A stretch of 64,000 nucleotides of DNA, from the NCBI GenBank assembly GCA_963576735.1, contig OY755172.1:2666001-2730000 (forward strand). Direction: 5' to 3'. Positions 18,276 through 27,686 of the stretch are shown here, piece by piece. Position 1 is the first letter of the stretch; each line of letters starts with the position of its first letter. The DNA is from Bedellia somnulentella. Taxonomy: Eukaryota; Arthropoda; Insecta; Lepidoptera; Bedelliidae. A model generated the notes under the pieces. It saw only the letters and a list, made by a program, of their open reading frames with translations. It searched no databases and was not told the origin of the DNA. Position numbers and translations under genes: made by a program.

Positions 18276-19748
18276 CTATACACCTTTAACATCTTCACTA
18301 ATCCAAATGGCTTTATCAGTTTTTGCAGCCAGCTTCTTAGTACTATCAGTCATTATGCAATGCCTGTGTTTGTTCCTGATATGATTCTGCAGAGTTTTGT
18401 TTTCCAAGAACTTCAAAGCACAAAAAGAGCAATGAAAATTTCTCTCTGCTGTATGGATTCTGCTATGAGTTTTCAATCTTGATTCCTTATCAAAAAATCT
18501 GCCACAGCGCTCACATGGGAAATTGTGAGGTGAATGTTTCGCTTCATGAATACTTAGCTTGTGTTTTGTACAATGATAATTACAATGTTGACATTTGAAT
18601 TTCTTATTAGTTACATATCCATCTGAATGTAGTCTTAAGTTGTGGGAACACAAGTCTGCTATAGTAAAGAAAGAAGCTGCACATCTATCACAGGTGTAAG
18701 TTTTAGCTGAATGTCTTTTTAAGTGTTGTACCATGCCCCATCGTGATGAAACAAAAACTTTACAAATATCACACTGAAAGCTTTTCTTTTGAGTATGATA
18801 ACGTTTATGTACGGAGGCTTTGCTTCTGTGGATAAGCCGCCCACACTGGTCACATTGTTTCATAGAGTTATGTTTCAAAATCTTATGTACACTTTCTTTG
18901 TGCATTATCAGTGAACCTAATTGAGTAAATGCTTTAGAACATAAGTGGCATTGATAAGGTCGAATCCCAACGTGAGCATTGTAATGTATTTTAAAGGCTC
19001 TTAATCTATTGGTTGTATAATAACATTTTTTGCATGCAAATACTGTTTTCTTTCCTTCCTTGTAACAATTAACAGTTTTAGGATCTATACAAGATTTATC
19101 TTTAGCTGCCTGATGTTTGTTAAAGGCTTTATAACTTTTGAATTCTCTCATACATCTGGGGCATGTGAGTGCTTCTTTTAAATGAGTTTTTTTCCAATGA
19201 ACACCTAACTTACATTTACTTTTAAATATTTCCTTGCATTCATTACACTGCACTTGTTGATGATTAATATTACAGTCGAAATATTTGTTTTGTTTGATAT
19301 CTGTTTTACTAGTTTCTGAAAATTCATTTATCTCACTTTTAATATGAGTGACATAACCTTTAACTTGTGATTCATGTTTAATTTCAAGATGTAACTCATA
19401 TTCTGGTTCATATTCTATGATTTCTGATCTAGGGTTATCTATATCATTTGATGATTCCTCTTTGATCTCAAATACCTGTTTTTTATTCTCATTTTCGGAT
19501 ATAAGTGTACATAGATAATGATTGGAAGATTTACATTTTTGTTGAAAATTTATAGCTGCATCCAATTCTATGAGACAGTCTTCACATATTTTATCAGGAA
19601 AATTATCAGATTGAAGAATTTTGGTTCTAGAGATTAAATTAATAGCATCTAAGACAGATTGGCCTTTAAATGGTTCAGTAAGGTGTATCAAATTTTGCTT
19701 ATCATATTGAACAATACATATTCGGCACATCTTTGCCACCTCCATCAT
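18276..19748 (-). CDS. ZAD-domain C2H2 zinc-finger protein
   Basis: Intact single-exon frame of 490 residues. An N-terminal ZAD (zinc-finger-associated domain) spans about residues 6-80: CRIC at 8-11 and CEDC at 55-58 supply the four zinc-binding cysteines. An acidic linker (about 85-165) contains IKHE/IKSE-like motifs that could be SUMO-acceptor sites. About ten C2H2 fingers follow, with first cysteines at 168, 196 (atypical last ligand), 239, 267, 299, 326, 353, 386, 412 and 440. Few inter-finger linkers match the canonical TGEKP. The last fingers are followed by a short basic tail. ZAD-ZnF proteins are insect-expanded nuclear DNA-binding regulators, with ZAD acting in dimerisation. The start ATG at 19748 immediately precedes the ZAD, and a second ATG (codon 2) is equally possible. 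Target genes cannot be inferred. It stands between repeat islands and shows no frameshift or stop. Confidence 0.93.
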   Translation of the reverse strand: MMEVAKMCRICIVQYDKQNLIHLTEPFKGQSVLDAINLISRTKILQSDNFPDKICEDCLIELDAAINFQQKCKSSNHYLCTLISENENKKQVFEIKEESSNDIDNPRSEIIEYEPEYELHLEIKHESQVKGYVTHIKSEINEFSETSKTDIKQNKYFDCNINHQQVQCNECKEIFKSKCKLGVHWKKTHLKEALTCPRCMREFKSYKAFNKHQAAKDKSCIDPKTVNCYKEGKKTVFACKKCYYTTNRLRAFKIHYNAHVGIRPYQCHLCSKAFTQLGSLIMHKESVHKILKHNSMKQCDQCGRLIHRSKASVHKRYHTQKKSFQCDICKVFVSSRWGMVQHLKRHSAKTYTCDRCAASFFTIADLCSHNLRLHSDGYVTNKKFKCQHCNYHCTKHKLSIHEAKHSPHNFPCERCGRFFDKESRLKTHSRIHTAERNFHCSFCALKFLENKTLQNHIRNKHRHCIMTDSTKKLAAKTDKAIWISEDVKGV

Positions 19749-20471
19749 TTTAAATAACTTTAAATCTGAAGGCTAGTTTTAAGCTCTGAAACAAAAACCA
19801 AATCTTTAAAATTATAACTAGCAATCCACAGTCTAGCTTTGCTTGGACAGTAAACTTTTTTTTTGTTTTAGATTAGTTTTAATACAAAAAATAAAACTAA
19901 TAATATGACGCACAGAAAATCAGTGTTTGGAGTCAAATGGCTAGGCAAGGTAGTAATGAGGGTTTCATTACCTATTTGTTGTTGTAGTAGTGCAAAAGAT
20001 TAAATATAGTGTATTTGTAAAGTTGTTTATTTTAATAGTTTATGTTAGCTTGCTTATTTATTTTTTGTGCCACAAATGATGACTATAAATGAAAACCACA
20101 GTTCTTTCTTTTTTCACTACTGTCACAGGTACACAAACTTTATTTTATGTCTGGGTGTAACAGTGTGTTGGTAGTTTTAAATATTTTGCTATGATATAAT
20201 GTATTTTCAATAGTTTCAGGACACGGCTGTTACTTAGCGTAATTATCCCAGCTCATTGTAATTCCTCAATTATGAAAAATATTAAGGTTCACAATTAAAT
20301 TGACATACCTTACGTTTATTTTCACTAATTACGGTGGGAACTTTAGTGTATAGTTTAATATTGTCTCTATTTTTTAATTTCTGTCGAATTCTTTTTGGAA
20401 CTATATATAACAATAAAACAATTATTGTAATTGCTTTAACATTGGGAAACATAGGAATTACAAAAATTAAT
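19749..20471. other. 5' flank of the zinc-finger gene; nothing else recognised
   Basis: AT-rich with no repeat of the major families. Likely holds the promoter/5'UTR of the minus-strand zinc-finger gene (immediately above 19748), but no clear TATA or initiator can be named. Confidence 0.4.
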
Positions 20472-20480
20472 AAGAATAAC
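20472..20480. repeat. Target duplication, left copy (AAGAATAAC)
   Basis: Same nine bases as 26074-26082, on the other side of the retrotransposon. Because the run of T (poly(A) tail) follows both copies, the duplication could be up to 14 bp. Confidence 0.85.
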
Positions 20481-20624
20481 TTTTTTTTTTTTTTTTCTAT
20501 CTTTGGCATCCACGGTTAGTGATTTGCCACTTTCTATTTAAGGAAGGGAAACTTGCAATGTATACTTATTATGTATCCTAACACGAAACATTTAAAGAAA
20601 TTCAGACAAGATAAGAAACGTTAA

Positions 20625-23600
20625 TTACAATTTGATTCTATTATCTAAAATAAACAAACTAATTATTAAATAAATATTCAAATTCAAAGTACATAAAAGA
20701 GTTTCAATACATGTCGGAAAATTTACACCATAAGATAACAAGTTAGATAAAAATAAAGAGCGATCGTACAAAGGGCAAGAAAAGAATATGTGATTTAAAT
20801 TACCTACATCTAATCGACAACTACATAAGTTACTATTTACAATGCCTAATTTATAAAGATGAGCTGGGGTAGTAACATGTCCCAATCGCATCCGAATGAT
20901 AATAGAAGTTATTATTTTGTTAAGTGATCCAGTCCTAAACCAAGGTTTTGACGGAATTTCAGGTTGAATCCTTGCATAAAAACAACCTTTAACTTTTGAA
21001 GTCTCAGACCAACCTGAGCTCCATGACCGCTGTAACGATGATTTTGCCATTCCAAGAACATCGTGAAAGTAATTCTTAAAATGACAAACGTCACCCTCAC
21101 TAACAGCATCCTTAGCAATAAAATCAGCTTTTTCATTGCCACGGATACCGCAATGACCAGGAACCCAAGCAAATCTAACCTTCAAACCTTTATTATAGCA
21201 TATAAGAAGTTTGTTTCTTATAAGGATAATTAACTCATAGCAATGATTAGCTGATAGAGGATAAGTTAATAATGATTGAAGAGCACTCAAACTATCACTG
21301 AAAATTGTGGTTTTTAGTAGTCCCATGACCAAAATATATTCCAGAGCTTTAAATATCGCCATACATTCTCCTGTAAAAGATGATGATTCACAAGGTAACT
21401 TTATTTTCTGTACAATATTAAACTGATGATGGTACGTTCCGACTCCAACAAAACTTGAAGGTTCAACTATTTTTGATGCGTCTGTATAAATATGGTGCCA
21501 ATTTTTGAATTCATTCTCTAAAATGCTAATAAATTCTATGTTTGATGTATTTTGGTCTCTGCTTATACCCATGTCTAGTTTAATGTCAGGTACTACAAAC
21601 AAAGCTTCGAAAGGAATAGAAAAAATAGGAAGAATAGGCGATGAATAAATAGGAGCAGAGATTTCTGAAATTTTGTGGAAGCATTTAACAAGACAAGGAA
21701 CGTTTTTGAATTTCCAATATTTAGACGTAGTTGTTAATTGTGTTAAGCTGTGGAGTTTGTGTAATAAAGGGTGCTCAGAAAACTGTGAAATTCGTATTAA
21801 AAATCTATCCGAAAGGTATTGTCTTCTTAAATGCAATGGAGATTCACAACATTCTAACTGTAAAGCGTTAATAGGACTAGATTTCATAGCTCCACAAATA
21901 AGTCGCAAAGCTTTATACTGTATAAGGTCTAATCTTTTAAATGCTGGTTTGCTACCAGGTTCCAATAAAAATGATCCATAATCTAACAAACTTCTGATGA
22001 ACGCATCGTACAACATTTTCATTGAGAATGGGTGAGCACCCCACCATACTCCGGATAAACATCTTAACATATTTAAAATACGTTCCGCTTTAGTAACAAT
22101 GAAATCACAGTGAGGGATTCCCGTTAATTTACTGTCTAGAATTACACCTAAGAACTTAACTTTGTCTTTTATAGGTATTTGAACATGATTGTATTCAACA
22201 GCTATAGGTGGGATTACACGCATTCTAGAAAACAAAACAACTTCACTTTTAAATGGTGATAGTTGTAATCCGTTATTAGACAACCATACACTGAGATTTT
22301 CTAAAGCTACAGACATCTCTAATGAAGCATCAGTAGGAGATTTATTAATGGTATATATTAATAAGTCGTCAGCATATTGAATGATATAGATAGAATTGTT
22401 AGTTTGAACAGAATTTTCCAAGTCAGAAGTATATAAATTGTAGAGCATCGGACTAAGTACTGAACCTTGAGGAAGACCTCTCCAAACAGTTCGAGTTATT
22501 TTTGAGTTATCCTCCCCAGTAGTTATAAATATGTGTCTTTGACATAAAATATTTACAATAAAGTTTACCAACATAAGAGGAACTTTCATATCACTAAGTT
22601 TTTGTTTCAAAATATTAATATCTACATTATCATAGGCAGAGGTGACATCAAGAAATGAAGCGAGTACTGAATGATCGTTGGAGAATGCTATACGAATATC
22701 TGTAATTAATAAACTAATTGCATCAATTGTACTTTTGCCTCTCCTGAAGCCATATTGCGACTCTGATAACAGCTTCTGGTTTTCCACAAACCATTCTAAT
22801 CTGTTTTTAATTAAATTTTCAGAAATTTTAAGTAGGACCGACGACAATGCTACCGGCCTGAATGAAGAAGCAGATAGTGCATTTTGGGTATCTTTTGGAA
22901 TAGGAACAATTTCTTGTGTTCTCCACTGTTCCGGTATATTACCCGAAAAAGCAATAGTATTTATGAGGTTTAGAAAATACAAGATAGAATATTCTTTTAA
23001 ATGGACGAAAAAGGAATAAGGTATGCCGTCTACGCCAGGTGTTGAATCTTTTAAATTGGTTAATACACAATTAATTTCATTAATGCTAAAGGGAGAATTT
23101 AAATCATTTCTGTCATAGTAAACAGAAGGATCAAAAGACAAATAGGTATGGTCCGACGGAACAAAAGCAGGTGCTAACTTATCTGAAAGATCTTCGGCTT
23201 TAGATAATTGAATAGTATTCGATTGCTTGTTTTTAAAAGCACCTCTGAATCTTCTTATGTTTTGCCATACAAAAGAAGGTTTTGCATTTGGTGATATAGA
23301 GGAACAAAAACTACGCCAACCATGAAATTTCTTTTGTTTTAATAATTTTCTTGTTTCATTCATTTGAAGTGATAGAGCATCGAAATTTTCGTCAGTTGAA
23401 TCTAGTAAATATTGTATTTCAGCTGTTTTTCTTTTATTGACTGATTCTGTACATTCCCTATCCCACCAAGGAGGAGATGGTATTTTATCGTCAGATACAA
23501 TTTTAATTGGAAAGCATGAGTTTGCTACATTTAATAACACTTCAGTTATTGCTTTAGAACACTCACTTTCAGACCCATTCTCTATTATAGGAAGAGTGGA

Positions 23601-24365
23601 TATTTTTTGCTCAACCTTCTCGCTAAATGTTTGCCAATCAGCATTACTTAAGTTATACTTTAGCCTAGGATGACGTTTTTGAGAAGGTTTAATAAAATTT
23701 GATGGAAAATTAATTTGGATTGGGAAATGATCACTACCATACGTCAAAGGTAACGTTAACCATTCCAATGACGAAGCTAATTTAGGGGACGAAATTGAAA
23801 GATCGGGAACACTTTTTCCTTCGCCAATTTTCGTACGGCGCGTTGCTGATCCATTATTCAAAATGCATATATTAAGTGAATCACAAATTCTTAAAATATC
23901 GGAAGCACAAGGAGTTGGACTACTTGCTAGATTGCTTCCCCATGCAGCATGTTGGCAATTAAAATCACCTAAAATTAAAAAAGGTTTTGGTATTGAAGAT
24001 AAAATTGATTCTATTTCATTAAATATAATAGAAGTTGGACGGGGAATATATATTGACACGAAACAAATTTTGTTCACTTGTACAGCAATAATAGAAAATT
24101 CACTACTATGATTTGAAATTGGAATGTGAATAAATGGCAAATGGTGTTTAACAAGAATGGCAACACCACAATGACCATTATATTTGTTTTCAGATATACA
24201 GGCATAACCTGAAATTTTAAATAAACTATCTGGTTTTAACCATGTTTCTTGCAAAGCAAAAATAAATGGTTTATACTTATTAATAATATATATAATGTCA
24301 GATTTTTTAGAACTTGCGCTGCGGCAGTTCCACTGTATCACGTTCGGAGGAAGATGTGGATCCAT
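20625..24365 (-). CDS. Retrotransposon ORF2: endonuclease, reverse transcriptase, RNase H
   Basis: 1246 residues. APE-like endonuclease at about 8-222: WNCRS (N13), QETW (E40), GDFN (D134, N136) and SDH (211-213). Reverse transcriptase at about 415-750: STPGVDGIP (441-449), FRPVALSSVLLKISE (502-516), QYGFRRGKST (537-546), LDVTSAYD (572-579), GLPQGSVLSPMLYNLY (630-645), catalytic YADD (664-667) and KFLGVILD (737-744). RNase H at about 955-1090: YTDAS (D962), TGECMA (E1000), FSDSLSAL (D1024), WVPGHCGIRGNEKAD (D1081); all four catalytic acids are present. A C-terminal Cys-His cluster (C1181, C1183, H1192, C1197) follows. No stop or frameshift. The enzyme nicks target DNA and primes reverse transcription of its own RNA there. 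Its start overlaps the end of ORF1 by about 59 bp in another frame, implying reinitiation or a similar coupled mechanism. Confidence 0.95.
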   Translation of the reverse strand: MDPHLPPNVIQWNCRSASSKKSDIIYIINKYKPFIFALQETWLKPDSLFKISGYACISENKYNGHCGVAILVKHHLPFIHIPISNHSSEFSIIAVQVNKICFVSIYIPRPTSIIFNEIESILSSIPKPFLILGDFNCQHAAWGSNLASSPTPCASDILRICDSLNICILNNGSATRRTKIGEGKSVPDLSISSPKLASSLEWLTLPLTYGSDHFPIQINFPSNFIKPSQKRHPRLKYNLSNADWQTFSEKVEQKISTLPIIENGSESECSKAITEVLLNVANSCFPIKIVSDDKIPSPPWWDRECTESVNKRKTAEIQYLLDSTDENFDALSLQMNETRKLLKQKKFHGWRSFCSSISPNAKPSFVWQNIRRFRGAFKNKQSNTIQLSKAEDLSDKLAPAFVPSDHTYLSFDPSVYYDRNDLNSPFSINEINCVLTNLKDSTPGVDGIPYSFFVHLKEYSILYFLNLINTIAFSGNIPEQWRTQEIVPIPKDTQNALSASSFRPVALSSVLLKISENLIKNRLEWFVENQKLLSESQYGFRRGKSTIDAISLLITDIRIAFSNDHSVLASFLDVTSAYDNVDINILKQKLSDMKVPLMLVNFIVNILCQRHIFITTGEDNSKITRTVWRGLPQGSVLSPMLYNLYTSDLENSVQTNNSIYIIQYADDLLIYTINKSPTDASLEMSVALENLSVWLSNNGLQLSPFKSEVVLFSRMRVIPPIAVEYNHVQIPIKDKVKFLGVILDSKLTGIPHCDFIVTKAERILNMLRCLSGVWWGAHPFSMKMLYDAFIRSLLDYGSFLLEPGSKPAFKRLDLIQYKALRLICGAMKSSPINALQLECCESPLHLRRQYLSDRFLIRISQFSEHPLLHKLHSLTQLTTTSKYWKFKNVPCLVKCFHKISEISAPIYSSPILPIFSIPFEALFVVPDIKLDMGISRDQNTSNIEFISILENEFKNWHHIYTDASKIVEPSSFVGVGTYHHQFNIVQKIKLPCESSSFTGECMAIFKALEYILVMGLLKTTIFSDSLSALQSLLTYPLSANHCYELIILIRNKLLICYNKGLKVRFAWVPGHCGIRGNEKADFIAKDAVSEGDVCHFKNYFHDVLGMAKSSLQRSWSSGWSETSKVKGCFYARIQPEIPSKPWFRTGSLNKIITSIIIRMRLGHVTTPAHLYKLGIVNSNLCSCRLDVGNLNHIFFSCPLYDRSLFLSNLLSYGVNFPTCIETLLCTLNLNIYLIISLFILDNRIKL

Positions 24366-25887
24366 TAATGGTCGGATTTAATAAAAGAATTAATTCTTGT
24401 AAAATAGAAGCAGCGTTGGACGGTGAAAAGTGTGTATTCTGTGTCAGAAGTGTTTTTATAAGAGTTATAATTATCTCTATAGTTGTTTTATCTGTTTTAT
24501 TATGTGAAACTTTTTCATTTTGTGTATTGAATCCACAACCATTGGATAAAACTGGGATTTGGTTTTCTCTTAGTATGGCTTCATGAGCAGCCTTATCATA
24601 CCCACTATATGATTTAGGGGGAGTGCGAGGTTTCAAAAATACTGTTTTTTTGTATGAATTTGTTAATGAAGAATTATTATTTAATGATTGATGTGATGTA
24701 TGATGTGAATCATGACCTAAATTATATAATTTACTTGCAGGTGCAGCAGAGAGAACATCAGCATAAGATTTGTTTACTTGCGGATGTAGTTTCTGCGCTT
24801 CAGCATAGGAAATGCAACTATTTGCCATAGAAACTTTAATTGCCTTTTGTCGCTCAAATTCTGGACACTTTCTGTTGGTGGCAAAATGAGAGCCTTTACA
24901 TATGAAGCACTTTGCTTCATCTTCATCTACCTCACAAGTATAACCTAAATGTTCTCCACCACATTTAAAACAATGAGGTTTTGATCTACATTGCATTCTA
25001 ACGTGACCATACCGACAACAGTTGTAGCATTGAATAGTAGGGTAAATATATAATTCTACTGGTAATGCATTATAACAGATATAAATGCGTTTAGGTAGTA
25101 CCTGCCCATCAAACGTCAACACAACAGAACCTGTATTTATAAATTTAGTTTCACCTTCAATTAAACTTTTACGCCTAATTCTTCTTAGTTTTATAATTTT
25201 ACCACAACCTATTGGGACTTTTATACTTTCTAGAATTTCATCATCAGACCACTCCTGTGGTATGCCTCTAACAATTCCTAGACGAGTAACATGGAAAGTG
25301 GGAATGTATGCTTTATATAATGATGATTTAATTACCTCGCTTGTAATAAAAGAATTGGCACCATCACCAGACTCAAATGCAACAGATATTTTATTGCGAC
25401 CTATTCTTTTTAAACTTCCATTTACGATGCTTTTAATATTTTGTGCTCTTAAAAATTTTCCAAATGTCATTGGATGAAGAAATGTATTTTGATCTGGACT
25501 ACCTTCCCTTTGAACATGCACAATAAAAGGGCCCACATCATCCTTATCATATGTATTTCGCCCTAACCTTGGCTTAGTTACTGTTGATTGAATTGAATCA
25601 GTAGGAGCTATTAAGTTAGTGTCATTAATTGGGGTAGGATCTGTTTCAGAAATGCATTTGCAATCAGATTCTTTAATGTTGGCCGAGTTTTTACTTCGCC
25701 TTTTTTTGTTGCAATGACGACATACACGGCTACCATGTGCTCGTTTGCGAGATCTATTTAAATTTATTGAATTCATGGACCCTTCTGTGTCCATACCAGA
25801 TTCATCATTATTTGTGTTTGTAATAATGACATTATAAGCCACATCCTGAGAGCAGGACGTTCCCCCAGGATCTTCTGGGGGTTCCAT
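24307..25887 (-). CDS. Retrotransposon ORF1: gag-like zinc-knuckle protein
   Basis: 526 residues. N-terminal region is low-complexity with a basic Cys-rich patch (CRHCNKKRRSK near 56-66, CKC at 76-78). Residues about 115-280 (GPFIVHVQREG..., TFGKFLRAQNIKSI..., RGIPQEWSDDEI) look like the RRM-type region seen in many LINE ORF1 proteins. Three CCHC knuckles follow: CYNCCRYGHVRMQC (287-300), CFKCGGEHLGYTC (306-318) and CFICKGSHFATNRKC (327-341). The Ser/Asn-rich C-terminal tail has no clear domain. The protein should package element RNA into ribonucleoprotein particles. ATG at 25887 is the first in frame after the presumed 5'UTR. Strong frame integrity; family-level assignment by layout. Confidence 0.93.
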   Translation of the reverse strand: MEPPEDPGGTSCSQDVAYNVIITNTNNDESGMDTEGSMNSINLNRSRKRAHGSRVCRHCNKKRRSKNSANIKESDCKCISETDPTPINDTNLIAPTDSIQSTVTKPRLGRNTYDKDDVGPFIVHVQREGSPDQNTFLHPMTFGKFLRAQNIKSIVNGSLKRIGRNKISVAFESGDGANSFITSEVIKSSLYKAYIPTFHVTRLGIVRGIPQEWSDDEILESIKVPIGCGKIIKLRRIRRKSLIEGETKFINTGSVVLTFDGQVLPKRIYICYNALPVELYIYPTIQCYNCCRYGHVRMQCRSKPHCFKCGGEHLGYTCEVDEDEAKCFICKGSHFATNRKCPEFERQKAIKVSMANSCISYAEAQKLHPQVNKSYADVLSAAPASKLYNLGHDSHHTSHQSLNNNSSLTNSYKKTVFLKPRTPPKSYSGYDKAAHEAILRENQIPVLSNGCGFNTQNEKVSHNKTDKTTIEIIITLIKTLLTQNTHFSPSNAASILQELILLLNPTINGSTSSSERDTVELPQRKF

Positions 25888-26073
25888 ATCAAAAATGTAT
25901 TAAAAACTTACCAACTATTCAGCTACACTACTATAAATATGTAATACACAAATATTTACAAAAATTAACAAATCTTATCTGTTAAAAGTTACTGAAACCA
26001 ATATTTAAAATTAAATTAAATAAATTGAAAAAAAGTTGCTCCCGCTTCTTTTGAAGTTTCCCGCCTTTTTTCA

Positions 26074-26082
26074 AAGAATAAC
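26074..26082. repeat. Target duplication, right copy (AAGAATAAC)
   Basis: Matches 20472-20480 and borders the 5' end of the minus-strand retrotransposon. Five T follow here as well, so the exact length is ambiguous. Confidence 0.85.
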
Positions 26083-26146
26083 TTTTTCAGTGATGATAAT
26101 GGCAATGGTAAAGTATTTTCTGTTTTGGTTTAGTTAGATAGATAGA

Positions 26147-26827
26147 CAGTGTTGCAAAAGCGAAAGTTAAAAAATCGGGTAATTTTCCAGTTAAAAATCG
26201 GGAGAAATCGGGAGATTTTTTCGTCTTAATAAAATATCAGTATTTTATGCTAATAATCAAGTTAAAGTAATTTATTTAGGTATATAAAAATATATAGGTA
26301 GTACTGATCATTTTAGTACCACTTCTTGCTTACAATTTTAGTAATAATTTTTTCATCAATAAATAGATTTTGTTGGGCATGAAACCGCATGTGGGGATTA
26401 TTGTACTGTTCAATCAAGGAAATTAAAATTTCGACACCAGCAGGAATTGAACCCGCGGCATTCCGTTTTTCATTCCATTGATTAGTAAGTATATTAACAT
26501 GAATATTGAAATTTTCACAAGTTAAATTATTTTACAATAATGAACTGTATTGCAAAGCGTTTCGATGTAATATTTTTTGTGTAAATTGACGTCACTGCCG
26601 TGTTAAAAGGCCCTGTGAGAATTTTATGGGAATTCCCGTGCGTGAGAATCCCGTGGTCAGTGTTACTATGTGATTCTTGATGTTTTCTGACTTTAGAATG
26701 CTATATTAACTATTACTTTAATGTCAAATGCAATAAATCGGGAGATATGGTCACTAAATCGGGATATCGGGAGGGAAAGGCCAAAATCGGTAGATCTCCC
26801 GATAAATCGGGAACTTTTGCAACACTG
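26147..26827 (-). mobile_element. hAT-type MITE copy 2 (681 bp)
   Basis: Same element as 16400-17080 in the opposite orientation: TIR CAGTGTTGCAAAAG/CTTTTGCAACACTG and a different perfect 8-bp target duplication TAGATAGA (26139-26146, 26828-26835). Base-by-base reading of the complement shows the same length and no mismatch to copy 1. It carries the same internal tRNA-like piece. Confidence 0.93.
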
Positions 26828-27421
26828 TAGATAGATGATAGAATAGCAATAGATAGAGTAGAGTAGGTAGAGAAAGATAAAATAAAAAATAACATCATAG
26901 GGCTTCCAAATTATAATCGATGTTCAGACATTCAACATCGATAATTCATATCATCAAACTGGCATATTAAATTAAAAGCTATGGAACACAATTTGGTTGG
27001 CACAATATAGAAATTTAATATAAGCAATATTAATCAATAGTCATTATTAAGTTGTTGATGTACTACTGTTATCTTTGTTTACTAACTGCATAAATATTAC
27101 ACCCAAGCAAGGCGTGAAATCAATCAAATCGACTACCAATATACCTATTGATATTGTGATAAGATAAACTGTTCAAATTATTTTAAAGTGGGATTTCTAC
27201 GACAAAAGATATAGTAGCAAATGACACTTAGAGAGATATTATAGATAAGATAAGTAAACTGCAGGAAGGGACTGAGGCAAGAATATAAATATATGCTCTC
27301 GATACAACTAAAACTAACCAAAGTTTTATACGTAACGAGCGTAGGTCAACTCGTGCTTTTGTTTATCGAACGAGAACATGCTCCACCCCGACGATGTAGA
27401 TTTCTAATTAGGAAATATATT
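26828..27421. other. No gene recognised
   Basis: Includes an ATCGATGTTCAGACATTCAACATCGAT hairpin-like palindrome near 26917-26943 and GATA-rich sequence. Nothing else supported. Confidence 0.35.
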
Positions 27422-27676
27422 TAGCCGTGTAGTGTCGGCTTAGAATAACACTACCCCATTTCTACCCGTGGGTGATCGTAAGAGGCGACTAAGGGTATAG
27501 GGGCTTTTAAAGTGATTCTTGGGCGATGTGGTTGGAGACCCGTCACCAAAAACATTTATTATTACCATCTTTTCCCCAATCAACTTCCAAAAGTGGCTGA
27601 GAAATTTCTCATTCCAAAGCTCTTGCTACCCAGTTAAGAGATTTATAGCCGTGAGTATATGTATTTATGTATGAAA
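27422..27676 (+). mobile_element. SINE-B copy (CCCGTGGGTGATCG subtype)
   Basis: Forward, full length. It carries TTTCTACCCGTGGGTGATCG in place of the commoner TTCTTCCGGTGGGTGTACGT. The same subtype occurs at 28449, 56907 and (reversed) 15428 and 37218. Confidence 0.88.
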
Positions 27677-27686
27677 TATATTTATT

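Larger units (their letters stand above)
20481..26073 (-). mobile_element. Full-length I-group non-LTR retrotransposon
   Basis: About 5.6 kb on the minus strand. Order: 5'UTR of ~186 bp (26073-25888), gag-like ORF1 (25887-24307), EN-RT-RNase H ORF2 (24365-20625), 3'UTR of ~128 bp and a poly(A) tail of 16 (T run at 20481-20496). AAGAATAAC flanks both ends. Both ORFs are intact. RNase H downstream of RT and a triple zinc-knuckle ORF1 place it in the I group of non-LTR elements (I, Nimb and relatives). The exact family needs a phylogeny. Intact ORFs, a clean tail and a perfect target duplication indicate a recent, possibly still competent, insertion. Confidence 0.92.

Noticed and set aside
24314..25477. 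Plus-strand frames inside the retrotransposon
   Set aside because: Antisense shadows of ORF1/ORF2, which have full domain support on the minus strand.
16400..26827. The two hAT MITEs as ends of a composite transposon carrying the zinc-finger gene
   Set aside because: Each copy has its own different, perfect 8-bp target duplication directly at both of its ends, so they inserted separately.
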